A DNA stretch of 64,000 nucleotides from an uncultured Coriobacteriia bacterium. Lineage in GTDB: Bacteria > Actinomycetota > Coriobacteriia > Coriobacteriales > QAMH01. Below the pieces are notes generated by a model, which was not told the DNA's origin, did no database searches, and saw only the letters and a list, made by a program, of their open reading frames with translations. A program made the translations under genes and the position numbers. Positions within the stretch are counted from its first letter, which is position 1; each line of letters begins with the position of its first letter. Below, piece after piece: positions 42,671-50,673 of the stretch. Location: positions 41,248 to 105,247 of the forward strand of contig CAUHSG010000005.1 of assembly GCA_959608885.1 (NCBI GenBank), given 5' to 3'.

Positions 42671-43513
42671 ATGAGAACGATTCAGGCATCGGACATCACG
42701 GACGCAGTGCGTGATCTGTGCATTCGCGCCAACTGTGTCATGAGCGACAAGCTCCTCGATGCACTACGCCAAGCGCGTGAAGAGGAGAGTTGGCCAGTCG
42801 CCAGGGCTACGCTCGATTGCATGCTCGAAAACGCCGCCATTGCCGAGTGCGATATGGTGCCCATTTGCCAGGATACGGGCGCAGCTTGCGTCTTCGTCGA
42901 ACTCGGCCAGGACGTACGCATCGAGGGTGGTTCGCTTGTCAATGCCATCAACACGGGGGTCGCGCTCGGCTATACGGAAGGGTACCTGCGCAAGTCGATG
43001 GTGGACGATCCCCTGCGTCGCGTGAACACGAACGACAACACGCCGGCACTCATTACCGTCGATGTCGTAGACGGCGACATGCTCAAGATCACGGTTGCGC
43101 CTAAGGGGGCAGGCTCAGAGAACATGGGGCAGCTCAAGATGCTCAAACCAGCCGACGGCATCGAGGGCGTGCGCGCCTTCGTGCTCGACGCCGTTCGTCA
43201 CGCCGGCCCCAACCCGTGCCCGCCCATCATCGTGGGCGTGGGCGTGGGCGGCAACTTCGACCATGTCGCCTCACTCGCCAAACGCGCGCTGTTGCGCCCC
43301 ATTGGCGTACATAACCCCGACCCCTTCTATGCCCAGCTCGAAGACGAGCTGCTTGCGGCCATCAACGAGCTAGGCACGGGGCCAGCCGGCTTCGGTGGCG
43401 CGACGACAGCGCTCGCCGTCAACATCGAGCAAGCGCCCACGCACATTGCCTGCCTGCCCGTCGCCGTCAACATCAACTGCCATGTCGCGCGTCACGAGGA
43501 GGCGATGCTGTAA
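42671..43513 (+). CDS. Fe-S fumarate hydratase (or tartrate dehydratase) alpha subunit
   Basis: A 280-residue class I fumarase/TtdA-type subunit. Its cysteines in PICQDTGAAC, PNPCPPIIVGVGVGG and NINCHVARHEE are the expected ligands of the oxygen-sensitive 4Fe-4S centre. Two-subunit fumarases of this class hydrate fumarate to malate in anaerobes; a tartrate dehydratase cannot be excluded. ATG 42671 is preferred (GAGG 10 bp upstream); GTG 42665 is in frame. The stop shares one base with the beta-subunit start (TAATG). Confidence 0.9.
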   Translation: MRTIQASDITDAVRDLCIRANCVMSDKLLDALRQAREEESWPVARATLDCMLENAAIAECDMVPICQDTGAACVFVELGQDVRIEGGSLVNAINTGVALGYTEGYLRKSMVDDPLRRVNTNDNTPALITVDVVDGDMLKITVAPKGAGSENMGQLKMLKPADGIEGVRAFVLDAVRHAGPNPCPPIIVGVGVGGNFDHVASLAKRALLRPIGVHNPDPFYAQLEDELLAAINELGTGPAGFGGATTALAVNIEQAPTHIACLPVAVNINCHVARHEEAML

Positions 43514-44082
43514 TGGAGGCTCCCGAGGCACGCCGTATCAGCGGTGACATCACCCGCGAGGTCGCACGCTCGTTGCATGCCGGTGATCAGGTGCTCTACA
43601 GCGGCATCGTCTACACCGCACGCGATGCGGCGCACAAGCGTCTCGTCGAGGCACTCGACGCTGGTGAAGGTACGCCTATCGATATCGACGGGGCAATCAT
43701 CTACTACGCCGGACCGGCACCCGCCAAACCCGGCCACGCAATCGGCCCGGTTGGCCCGACCTCAAGCTACCGCATGGATCCGTACGCGCCGCGCCTGCTC
43801 GATTTGGGGCAGCGCGCCATGATCGGCAAGGGAGCGCGCAGCCAAGAGGTCATCAACGCCGTGATGCGTAACGACGCGGTCTACTTTGCCGCCATTGGAG
43901 GAGCTGCCGCGCTTATAGCGCAAAGCGTGAAAAGCGCAGACGTCGTGGCATACGACGACCTGGGGACCGAAGCGATTCGTCGACTCAAGGTCGTGGACAT
44001 GCCGCTCACGGTTGCCATCGACTGCCACGGCAGCAACATTTACGAAACCGGACCGGCAGAATACCTGGCAAGCAAGAGGTGA
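43513..44082 (+). CDS. Fe-S fumarate hydratase (or tartrate dehydratase) beta subunit
   Basis: A 189-residue partner of the preceding gene, with the fumarase C-terminal swivelling domain. IIYYAGPAPAKPGHAIGPVG and TSSYRMDPYAPRLL are the conserved substrate-binding segments, and GKGARSQEVINAV and YFAAIGGAAALIA complete the family pattern. It overlaps the alpha gene by one base, so the two are translationally coupled and made in equal amounts. Confidence 0.92.
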   Translation: MEAPEARRISGDITREVARSLHAGDQVLYSGIVYTARDAAHKRLVEALDAGEGTPIDIDGAIIYYAGPAPAKPGHAIGPVGPTSSYRMDPYAPRLLDLGQRAMIGKGARSQEVINAVMRNDAVYFAAIGGAAALIAQSVKSADVVAYDDLGTEAIRRLKVVDMPLTVAIDCHGSNIYETGPAEYLASKR

Positions 44083-44112
44083 ATCACCTGCTGGAGGCGG
44101 GGCGACCAGCCC

Positions 44113-44988
44113 TCATTTCAGGAACGACTCATCGGGCTGCAGCTCATAGCGCGCGCAGATAGCGCGCAACTGCTCATCGCTCACCAGATATCGGGGCTCG
44201 GCGCCGCCGCTTGCGGCACACGCCTGCAGGTAAATGCCAGCCGACTTCTCGATCGTATCGACAATCCCAAACGCATCATCAAAACTCGCCGCGCGTACCA
44301 TGACACCATGATGCGCCCATACGCAAGCAACATGCGTTGTCATGAGCTCGCAGGTTGCCTCGGCGAGTTCATGGCTGCCGGGAACCATCCACGGTAGCGC
44401 GCCAACACCCTGCGGAAACACGATGATGCCTTCGGTCATGATACGCCACAGCGTACGCGTCCACACGCGTGTGCTTGGCTCGATGAGCGACGAGAGCGCA
44501 ATGACATGCGGGCAATGCGCGTGATAGACCACACAGTCGGCACCGTCTCCTGCCTGCAAGGCCGTCGCATAGGCAGCGAGGTGCGTCTCGAGTTCGCTCG
44601 AGGGTCGCGATCCATCCGCAAGGCCCCAACGCTTGCGCCAGGCACTGCCATCATCGTTGATTTCGATAATCCCGCAACTATGAAGCGGGTCGTATGCAAC
44701 ATTGCTCAGGTATGCACCCGAGACGCTTATGAGAAAATGCGCACCCGCAAGATCAGGGACGGAACGCCCAAGCGCATGCCATTCGGCATCTGCGCATAAC
44801 AACGATTCGCGGATGGCGATGTCGTCTTCAGTGAGACGGCAACTCAGATTGCCGCCATTGGCTTCATGCCAACCGCGCGCGCTTGCATTAACGCAGAGCC
44901 GTGTAAAGCGCTGCAGGCAATCGAGCTCGTCGCCGCCAGCATCTTCTGGCCATGCTCGAAAACCGCAGGTGCCTTGCTCCCTGCCCAT
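44113..44988 (-). CDS. rhaD: Class II aldolase, rhamnulose-1-phosphate aldolase-like
   Basis: A 291-residue zinc aldolase. Similarity to E. coli RhaD is clear in GWHEANGGNLSCRL, FLISVSGAYLSNV, YHAHCPHVIALSSL (zinc His pair), IVFPQGVGALPWMVPGSHEL and WAHHGVM (third His). The EKSAGIYLQ segment near the C-terminus also fits. RhaD splits rhamnulose-1-P into DHAP and lactaldehyde. No rhamnose kinase or isomerase is nearby; a related deoxy-sugar phosphate is possible. It begins 6 bp after the MarR stop without a clear ribosome site, suggesting coupling. Confidence 0.78.
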   Translation of the reverse strand: MGREQGTCGFRAWPEDAGGDELDCLQRFTRLCVNASARGWHEANGGNLSCRLTEDDIAIRESLLCADAEWHALGRSVPDLAGAHFLISVSGAYLSNVAYDPLHSCGIIEINDDGSAWRKRWGLADGSRPSSELETHLAAYATALQAGDGADCVVYHAHCPHVIALSSLIEPSTRVWTRTLWRIMTEGIIVFPQGVGALPWMVPGSHELAEATCELMTTHVACVWAHHGVMVRAASFDDAFGIVDTIEKSAGIYLQACAASGGAEPRYLVSDEQLRAICARYELQPDESFLK

Positions 44989-44994
44989 GTTGCG

Positions 44995-45624
44995 CTAGCC
45001 GACACGCGGAGGAGTGTTAACAGGCGGCATGGGCGGTGCAAAGGGGGCAGCCGTAGGCGGAGCTGCCGGCGCGGGGCGCGGGCTCGTCGACGCTTGGACG
45101 GCAGAGTGGGCTTGCTGCTCGCCGTGTTCTTGTTTGGCGGTCTCGAAAAACTCGTTGCGCTGCTCGCGTGCCTCTTTGAGTGCTTCGCCTTCTTCCTCGA
45201 GCTCGTTTTGGAGCGAGGCAATCATCTGCTCGAAATGCATGCAGAGCTGGTTTTGCGCACCCTGATTGAGCGTGCCGAAGAGTACCTGAGGCAAGTTCTG
45301 ATCGGGAAGCTGGACAGCCTTGCCCTTATCGGTGAGCCATACGAGCATGACGCGTCTATCGTCCGGAGAAGCCGTACGCTCGACATAGCCCTCCTTCTCC
45401 ATCTTGCCGAGAACCTCGTTGAGGGAGGAGACGCGAATGCCCATGATAGTTGCCATATCCTTGGTGCTCACGCCATCCTTCTGCTTGAGGAGGGCAAGGA
45501 CGCGACCGCGACCACGCGTCGTATCGCCAAGAGGGCCTGCCTTACTGGTGTTTTTATTGCGAACGGCTTCCGTCATCTGACGAATCAACATGTACTTGTC
45601 AAAAAGTTCGTCCTCGCGGCCCAT
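44995..45624 (-). CDS. MarR-family transcriptional regulator with Pro-rich tail
   Basis: A 209-residue regulator. The winged helix is GVSTKDMATIMGIRVSSLNE followed by KMEKEGYVERTASPDDRRVM (wing). An unusual C-terminal extension of about 70 residues has a Glu-rich coiled coil (ELEEEGEALKEAREQRNEFF) and an Ala/Pro-rich tail. GGAGGAG precedes the ATG. A strong promoter and two direct repeats precede it (45640-45696), suggesting autoregulation. It is transcribed with the RhaD-like aldolase and is divergent from the NifU-like gene. Confidence 0.88.
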   Translation of the reverse strand: MGREDELFDKYMLIRQMTEAVRNKNTSKAGPLGDTTRGRGRVLALLKQKDGVSTKDMATIMGIRVSSLNEVLGKMEKEGYVERTASPDDRRVMLVWLTDKGKAVQLPDQNLPQVLFGTLNQGAQNQLCMHFEQMIASLQNELEEEGEALKEAREQRNEFFETAKQEHGEQQAHSAVQASTSPRPAPAAPPTAAPFAPPMPPVNTPPRVG

Positions 45625-45639
45625 TGTCTCCTCCGTTTA

Positions 45640-45696
45640 TATATGGTACCTGTAAATCACACCTATAAAGTATATGGTGGCTGTATAAAATGTCAA
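45640..45696 (-). promoter_or_regulatory. marR promoter with direct-repeat operators
   Basis: On the minus strand TTGACA (45696-45691), a 16-bp spacer and TATACT (45674-45669) form a near-consensus promoter for the MarR gene. TATATGGT-N2-CTGTA occurs twice, at 45640-45654 and 45671-45685, exactly 31 bp apart. The second copy overlaps the -10 box and spacer, the first lies at the start of the message, as expected for repressor sites. The divergent NifU-like gene has its own TATAAT at 45731-45736. Confidence 0.65.
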
Positions 45697-45784
45697 GCGC
45701 GGAGCCGCGTTCTTTCCCGCTAGGATGCTATATAATTCCGAAATGCACGGCCCAATGCGCAGTACGCATGGAAGGGAGTTCAAG

Positions 45785-46477
45785 GTGTATTACTCGAAAG
45801 AGATCGAGCTCATGTGCCCGGTCGCAAAGGGCGCCTATCACGGCCCCGCCCCCATTCCCGAAGAGGGCAAATGGGTTCAGGCGAAGGAGATTTCCGACAT
45901 CAATGGCTTCACGCACGGCGTCGGCTGGTGCGCACCTCAGCAGGGAGCCTGCAAACTCACCCTCAACGTCAAGGACGGCATCATCGAGGAGGCACTGGTC
46001 GAAACCATCGGTTGCTCGGGCATGACGCATTCCGCCGCCATGGCAAGCGAGATTCTTCCCGGCAAGACGCTGCTCGAGGCACTTAACACCGACCTTGTCT
46101 GCGATGCCATCAACACCGCGATGCGCGAACTCTTCCTGCAAATCGTCTACGGACGCACGCAGACGGCGTTCTCCGACGGCGGTCTTCCCATCGGAGCCGG
46201 TCTCGACGATCTTGGCAAAGGCTACCGCTCCATGGTCGGCACCATGTACGGCACCAAACTCAAGGGTTCCCGCTACCTCGAGCTCACTGAGGGCTACGTG
46301 ACGCATATAGCGCTCGACGAAAACGACGAGATCATCGGCTACGAGTACGTCAACTTCGGCAAGATGATGGATGCCGTCAAGAACGGCGTCGATGCCAATC
46401 AGGCAATCAAAGACGCAACGGGCAGCTACGGTCGTTTCGACGAAGCCGCCAAAGTCATCGATCCGAGGAAGGAGTAG
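45785..46477 (+). CDS. NifU/IscU-like Fe-S scaffold family protein, partner of the GGGtGRT protein
   Basis: About 230 residues starting at GTG 45785 (AAGGGAG 7 bp upstream). Upstream in-frame ATGs overlap a TATAAT and are rejected. The middle follows the NifU/IscU N-domain: WCAPQQGACKLTLNV, then IIEEALVETIGCSGMTHSA and GKTLLEAL. Two of the three usual scaffold cysteines are recognisable; the third is not at the IscU position. An additional CPVAKG lies at the N-terminus. A C-terminal half (GGLPIGAGLDDLGKGYRSMV onward) is not in IscU. Encoded 3 bp before the GGGtGRT gene, the pair is a conserved unit in anaerobes; function unknown. Confidence 0.75.
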   Translation: MYYSKEIELMCPVAKGAYHGPAPIPEEGKWVQAKEISDINGFTHGVGWCAPQQGACKLTLNVKDGIIEEALVETIGCSGMTHSAAMASEILPGKTLLEALNTDLVCDAINTAMRELFLQIVYGRTQTAFSDGGLPIGAGLDDLGKGYRSMVGTMYGTKLKGSRYLELTEGYVTHIALDENDEIIGYEYVNFGKMMDAVKNGVDANQAIKDATGSYGRFDEAAKVIDPRKE

Positions 46478-46480
46478 ATC

Positions 46481-47488
46481 ATGGCAGAGTTCGAGAACAT
46501 GGCCCACAGGCTCGACAAGATCAACGCCACGCTCATGGAATACGGCATGGGCAACCTCGACGATGCAGAGAAGGTATGCAAGGACGCCGGCATGGATCCG
46601 CTCCCCTACGACATCGTCAAGAGCGTGCAGCCCATCTGCTTCGAGGATGCGGCTTGGGCGTATACGGCTGGCGCGGCTATCGCCATCAAGAAGGGTGTTG
46701 CCAACGCATCCGAGGCGGCAAGCGCCATCGGCATTGGCCTGCAGGCCTTCACCACGCCCGGCTCCGTCGCCGACGACCGCAAGGTAGGCCTCGGCCATGG
46801 CAACCTTGGCGCAATGCTCTTGCGCGACGAGACCGAGTGCTTCGCCTTTCTGGCCGGCCACGAGAGCTTTGCAGCCGCCGAAGGCGCCATCGGCATCGTG
46901 AAGAACGCAAACAAGGCCCGCAAGAAGCCGTTGCGCGTCATCCTCAACGGTCTTGGCAAAGACGCCGCCCAGATCATCAGCCGCATCAACGGCTTTACGT
47001 ATGTGCAAACGCAGTTCGACTACGCAACTGGCGAACTCAAGGTCGTCAACGAGACCCGTTACTCGACAGGCGAGCGCGGCGATGTGCACTGCTACGGCGC
47101 CGATGACGTGCGCGAGGGCGTTGCGATCATGCATCACGAGGGCGTGGACATCTCCATCACGGGCAATTCGACCAACCCCACGCGCTTCCAGCACCCTGTC
47201 GCGGGCACGTACAAGAAGGAATGCGTCGAGCAGGGCAAGGCGTACTTCTCGGTGGCAAGCGGCGGCGGCACGGGTCGCACGCTGCACCCGGATAACATGG
47301 CCGCCGGCCCCGCTTCGTATGGCATGACCGACACGATGGGCCGCATGCATTCCGACGCGCAATTCGCCGGCTCCTCGAGCGTCCCGGCGCATGTCGAGAT
47401 GATGGGCTTCATCGGGATGGGCAACAACCCCATGGTTGGCGCGACCGTTGCCGTGGCCGTCGCAACGAACGCTGCCATTAACGGGTAA
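46481..47488 (+). CDS. GGGtGRT protein (family of unknown function)
   Basis: A 335-residue soluble protein with the name-giving motif SVASGGGTGRTLHPDNMAAG near residue 266. Other conserved-looking stretches are VGLGHGNLGAMLLRDETE, NGLGKDAAQIISRINGF and SITGNSTNPTRFQHPVAGTY. Gly-rich loops suggest a nucleotide- or cofactor-binding fold, but no known catalytic motif is present. AAGGAG precedes the ATG, 3 bp after the NifU-like gene, so the two proteins are probably made together. A 13-bp terminator follows. Confidence 0.82.
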   Translation: MAEFENMAHRLDKINATLMEYGMGNLDDAEKVCKDAGMDPLPYDIVKSVQPICFEDAAWAYTAGAAIAIKKGVANASEAASAIGIGLQAFTTPGSVADDRKVGLGHGNLGAMLLRDETECFAFLAGHESFAAAEGAIGIVKNANKARKKPLRVILNGLGKDAAQIISRINGFTYVQTQFDYATGELKVVNETRYSTGERGDVHCYGADDVREGVAIMHHEGVDISITGNSTNPTRFQHPVAGTYKKECVEQGKAYFSVASGGGTGRTLHPDNMAAGPASYGMTDTMGRMHSDAQFAGSSSVPAHVEMMGFIGMGNNPMVGATVAVAVATNAAING

Positions 47489-47511
47489 ACGCACGTAACA
47501 TACAGACGAAG

Positions 47512-47539
47512 GGAGGGCGGGCCAACTGGCCCGCCCTCC
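47512..47539 (+). terminator. Terminator after the GGGtGRT gene
   Basis: GGAGGGCGGGCCA (47512-47524) and TGGCCCGCCCTCC (47527-47539) form a perfect 13-bp G+C stem with a 2-base centre, followed by TCGTTTT. It is the first of three consecutive hairpins in the 149-bp gap before the convergent asd gene. Confidence 0.88.
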
Positions 47540-47547
47540 TCGTTTTG

Positions 47548-47584
47548 AACAAGACAAAAGTCGCCGGGGCACTTTTGTCTTGTT
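47548..47584. repeat. GACAAA hairpin repeat (copy b)
   Basis: AACAAGACAAAAGT (47548-47561) and ACTTTTGTCTTGTT (47571-47584) form a perfect 14-bp stem around CGCCGGGGC. Read on the minus strand its core is GACAAAAGTGCCCCGGCGA, identical to copy a at 39331. It may act as a bidirectional terminator between the convergent genes. Confidence 0.78.
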
Positions 47585-47598
47585 TCCAAGTACTCGCA

Positions 47599-47630
47599 AT
47601 GAGACAACGGACCTGTCCATTTGTCCCATT
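47599..47630. repeat. GAGACA hairpin repeat (copy c), after asd
   Basis: AATGAGACAA (47599-47608) pairs imperfectly with TTGTCCCATT (47621-47630). The loop and right arm contain ACCTGTCCATTTGTC, shared exactly with the copy at 49370-49402. It begins 7 bp past the asd stop. Confidence 0.7.
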
Positions 47631-47637
47631 TTCGCGA

Positions 47638-48663
47638 CTACGGGAGAAGCGCCTCGGCGATCTGGACGGCATTGAGGGCCGCACCCTTGCGAATTTGGTC
47701 CATGACGAGCCAGAAGGCCAGACCACCCTCGACCGTGGGGTCCTTGCGAATGCGACCGACGAAGACGTCATCGGTGCCCTGCAGCAGGCCAGGCATGGGA
47801 TACACGTTCGCGCCCGGATCGTCCATGACCGTGACGCTCGTGGCCGCCTCGAATGCGGAGCGCGCCTCATCGGGCGAAACCGGCTTGGCAAGCTCGACGT
47901 TCACGCTCTCGGCATGGCAGCGCAGCACCGGGATACGCACGGCAGTCGGCGCGACCTTGATGCTCGCATCGCCGAAAATCTTGGCCGTCTCGACGACCAT
48001 CTTCCACTCTTCCTTGGTGTACGCATCTTCCATGAACACGTCGATATGGGGAATGACGTTGAACGCGATCTGGTCGGAGAACGCCTCGACCGTAAGCTCC
48101 TCGTCATCGAGGAACTGACGCGTCTGGTCATATAGCTCGTTCATGGCCTTGAGACCGGCGCCGCTGGCAGCCTGGTAGGTGCTGACGACAACGCGTTTGA
48201 TGCCCCCGGCCAAGTCGTAAAGCGGTTTGAGCGCGACGACCATCTCGATCGTCGAACAATTGGGATTGGCGATGACGCCCGAATGCCATTCGAGATCCTT
48301 CGCATTGACCTCGGGGACGACGAGAGGTACGTCATCATCCATGCGAAATGCGCTCGAGTTATCGATCATGACGCATCCCACATCCACGACGGCCTGACGA
48401 TATGCCTTGGAGGTGTCGCCTCCGCAGGCGAAAAGCGCGATGTCGACGCCATCGAAACTCGCCGGCGTCATCTCCTCGACCACGAGCTCGCCGTCCTTGA
48501 AGGGCACCGTGCTGCCAGCCGAGCGAGCAGACGCAAGCGCCTTGACCTTAGCCGCCGGGAAATCGCACTGCTCGAGCACCTTTAGCATCTCGCGACCGAC
48601 GACCCCCGTGGCACCAGCCACGGCGACAACGGGCTGCGCGGGCATAACCTTGTTCCAAGCCAT
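47638..48663 (-). CDS. asd: Aspartate-semialdehyde dehydrogenase
   Basis: Reduces aspartyl phosphate to the semialdehyde, after lysC, for diaminopimelate, Lys, Thr and Met. The 341-residue protein has the NADP loop VAVAGATGVVGREMLKVLE, DNSSAFRMDDDVPLVVPEVN, the catalytic Cys in VIANPNCSTIEM, VSTYQAASGAG, and RIPVLRCHAESV. ATG 48663 has GAGAGGA 7 bp upstream; the longer frame to 48762 runs through a hairpin and is rejected. Confidence 0.95.
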   Translation of the reverse strand: MAWNKVMPAQPVVAVAGATGVVGREMLKVLEQCDFPAAKVKALASARSAGSTVPFKDGELVVEEMTPASFDGVDIALFACGGDTSKAYRQAVVDVGCVMIDNSSAFRMDDDVPLVVPEVNAKDLEWHSGVIANPNCSTIEMVVALKPLYDLAGGIKRVVVSTYQAASGAGLKAMNELYDQTRQFLDDEELTVEAFSDQIAFNVIPHIDVFMEDAYTKEEWKMVVETAKIFGDASIKVAPTAVRIPVLRCHAESVNVELAKPVSPDEARSAFEAATSVTVMDDPGANVYPMPGLLQGTDDVFVGRIRKDPTVEGGLAFWLVMDQIRKGAALNAVQIAEALLP

Positions 48664-48724
48664 GTTCGTTCCTCTCAGGGTTCCATATGAAGTGGGGACA
48701 ATGATAGCGCAAGAGCGCCACGAA

Positions 48725-48759
48725 AATGAGACAGTTTGGTCTGACCAAACTGTCTCATT
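48725..48759. repeat. GAGACA hairpin repeat (copy d), after the CYTH gene
   Basis: AATGAGACAGTTTGGTC (48725-48741) and GACCAAACTGTCTCATT (48743-48759) are perfect 17-bp arms around a single base. It abuts the stop codon of the CYTH gene (48759-48761) and lies 62 bp before the asd start. Confidence 0.8.
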
Positions 48760-49355
48760 CACAAGGTCATGGCGCGCGCGAGCTTGGAAAGTGGCTGTAT
48801 CACGAGATTGAACTCCCCTTGCATCTGACGTGCGAACGCATGAAAGGCGTCCTGCGAGCCATCTAGGTACTCGAGTTCGATCTCATGTATGGAAGCCGTG
48901 CGTCCCCGATTGCGCATCTCGCCTATGTCGACGGCAAAGACCGCCGTAAAATCTGCACATGTGAGCGTGCGTTCATATCGTACGAAGTCGGTCTCGCAGG
49001 TTGGCTGAGGATTGCCCGCAATGAGCCTCTCGCAGATGTCAGCCGGAGCACCCGCCTCGGGGAGACGACGCAAGCCCTCGAGAACATCATCAGCTTTGAC
49101 CTCGAACTCCTGACGCGCTTTGCAGGCTCCCTCCGCGCTCGCGGCAAGCTTGAGGCAGCACACGCTGTCATCGTTCTCGCGTCGCACACGCAATCCACCA
49201 TGCAGGCGGTACACATCCCGATTCGGCGTATCGTAGTAGATCGCGCGCATGCGCAGCTCACGTTGCTCGCCTAGCATCGGCGCAATCGTTGCGTCGTCGA
49301 GCAAAGTCACCAGCGTTGCTTCATCGGGCATTTCCCATTTATATTCGATTTCCAT
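48759..49355 (-). CDS. CYTH-domain protein
   Basis: A 198-residue CYTH (CyaB/thiamine-triphosphatase) domain protein. The signature EIEYKW begins the protein, followed by RAIYYDTPNRDVYRLHGGLRVRREND, in two stretches, and CCLKLAA (Lys-rich substrate tunnel). IHEIELEYLDGSQDAF ends the fold. Members act on triphosphate substrates such as inorganic triphosphate or ThTP; which one is unknown. GGGAGG lies 5 bp before ATG 49355. Its stop codon touches hairpin copy d. Confidence 0.88.
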   Translation of the reverse strand: MEIEYKWEMPDEATLVTLLDDATIAPMLGEQRELRMRAIYYDTPNRDVYRLHGGLRVRRENDDSVCCLKLAASAEGACKARQEFEVKADDVLEGLRRLPEAGAPADICERLIAGNPQPTCETDFVRYERTLTCADFTAVFAVDIGEMRNRGRTASIHEIELEYLDGSQDAFHAFARQMQGEFNLVIQPLSKLARAMTL

Positions 49356-49369
49356 GAAGCCTCCCTCGA

Positions 49370-49402
49370 AATGAGACAAATGACCTGTCCATTTGTCTCA
49401 TT
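49370..49402. repeat. GAGACA hairpin repeat (copy e), overlapping the stop of the HI0933-type gene
   Basis: AATGAGACAAATG (49370-49382) and CATTTGTCTCATT (49390-49402) form a perfect 13-bp stem with loop ACCTGTC. The stop codon of the upstream flavoprotein gene (49398-49400) is inside the right arm. The element ends the gene and precedes the CYTH ribosome site. Confidence 0.8.
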
Positions 49403-50600
49403 GCGCGGCTGCAGTGCCGGCAGCCATACCACTCACCCACGCCCAGTGCAGATTGAAGCCGCCGCAACGTCCGTCGATATCGAGCGTTTCGCCCGCGGCA
49501 TAGATGCCGGGGCGCAACCTGGACTCGAGCGTAAGCGAATCGAACTCCCAGGGCGAAGCACCACCGCGCATCACCTGCGCCTGCGAGGCATCGGCGATAC
49601 CCGTCACGCCCACGCGGAAGTTCTTGACCGCCGCCGCGACCTGGGGAATCATATCCCTCGTCGCCAGCGCCGTAGGCTTGAAGCCCGCCATACGAACGAT
49701 GGCATCGTTCACGCGCGTATGAAAGCAGCCGCACATGAGTTCCGTAAAGTTAGGAGCACGACCGAATCGCTCATCGATGCTCTGCGATAACGACGCGTGC
49801 TTTGCCGAGAAGTAGGCATCGCACTGGCTGGGGCTCATCTGGGGCAGAAAGTCGAGGCTCAAGACACCGCCCGTGCCCACCTCACGCGACATATCGAAAA
49901 TAACGATGCCCGAAAGACCATAGTCGCGGAACAGAACCTCGCCATAGCGCGTAGCGAGCGGCGTAATCGATTCCTCATTTGCATATGCGCTCACACGTGC
50001 ACGTGCGCGCACGCCAGACAGTCCCTTGAGCGGTTTGACATCGGTCTCGAGTGGACAGAGCACGGGAGCGAACGGATCGATCGTATGTCTCAGGCAGGAG
50101 AGCAGGCTCGTGCCTCCCCCCGTGGCGATAATAACGCGTTGCGCATCGATGTCACGGCCATTGGAGCATTCGACGCGATAGCCAGACTCAGTCGGCTGGA
50201 TATCCGCAACCCTGTGATTGCACCGCACATCGACATTGGCTTGTTCGCAGGCGGCGCGTAGCACGTCGAGCACCGTGTTCGCAGTATTCGAGAGCGGATA
50301 GATGCGTCCTTCGTCTTCTTCGGTCACGAGCAATCCGAGCTCGCCGAAAAAGCCGAGCACCCTCGACGTGGGATACGCTTCGAGCAGCGACATGATTGCA
50401 GCGCCATTGTAGTAGTCGGTAAATTGCACGTTGGCGTTGGTCAGATTGCAGCGTCCGTTGCCCGTCTTGAGTATCTTCTGGCCAACACGTGCGCTCGCCT
50501 CTACAACCGTCACGTCGGCACCGGCGCGCGCAGCCGAAATCGCCGCCACCAAGCCGGCAGCTCCGCCGCCGACCACCACGACATGAACTTTCCCGCCCAT
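49398..50600 (-). CDS. HI0933/YhiN-family FAD-dependent oxidoreductase
   Basis: A 400-residue flavoprotein of the HI0933 family. VVVVGGGAAGLVAAISAARAG is at the N-terminus, followed by SARVGQKILKTGNGRCNLTN, the family signature, across two stretches. IATGGGTSLLSC and a C-terminal GGFNLHWAWVSGMAAG complete the FAD fold. The reaction is unknown for the family. ATG 50600 has AAGAGGCG upstream; the longer frame is rejected because the Rossmann motif normally starts at once. Confidence 0.9.
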   Translation of the reverse strand: MGGKVHVVVVGGGAAGLVAAISAARAGADVTVVEASARVGQKILKTGNGRCNLTNANVQFTDYYNGAAIMSLLEAYPTSRVLGFFGELGLLVTEEDEGRIYPLSNTANTVLDVLRAACEQANVDVRCNHRVADIQPTESGYRVECSNGRDIDAQRVIIATGGGTSLLSCLRHTIDPFAPVLCPLETDVKPLKGLSGVRARARVSAYANEESITPLATRYGEVLFRDYGLSGIVIFDMSREVGTGGVLSLDFLPQMSPSQCDAYFSAKHASLSQSIDERFGRAPNFTELMCGCFHTRVNDAIVRMAGFKPTALATRDMIPQVAAAVKNFRVGVTGIADASQAQVMRGGASPWEFDSLTLESRLRPGIYAAGETLDIDGRCGGFNLHWAWVSGMAAGTAAAQ

Positions 50601-50673
50601 CAAACGCCTCTTTCCTCGCGCACTCGCAATGAGAAAGCTGTCCGAGCAAGCTCCTCGGCTTGCCGCTTGCGCA

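Noticed and set aside
43513..44082. Frameshift between the two fumarase genes
   Set aside because: The one-base TAATG overlap is ordinary translational coupling; two-subunit enzymes of this class are normal.
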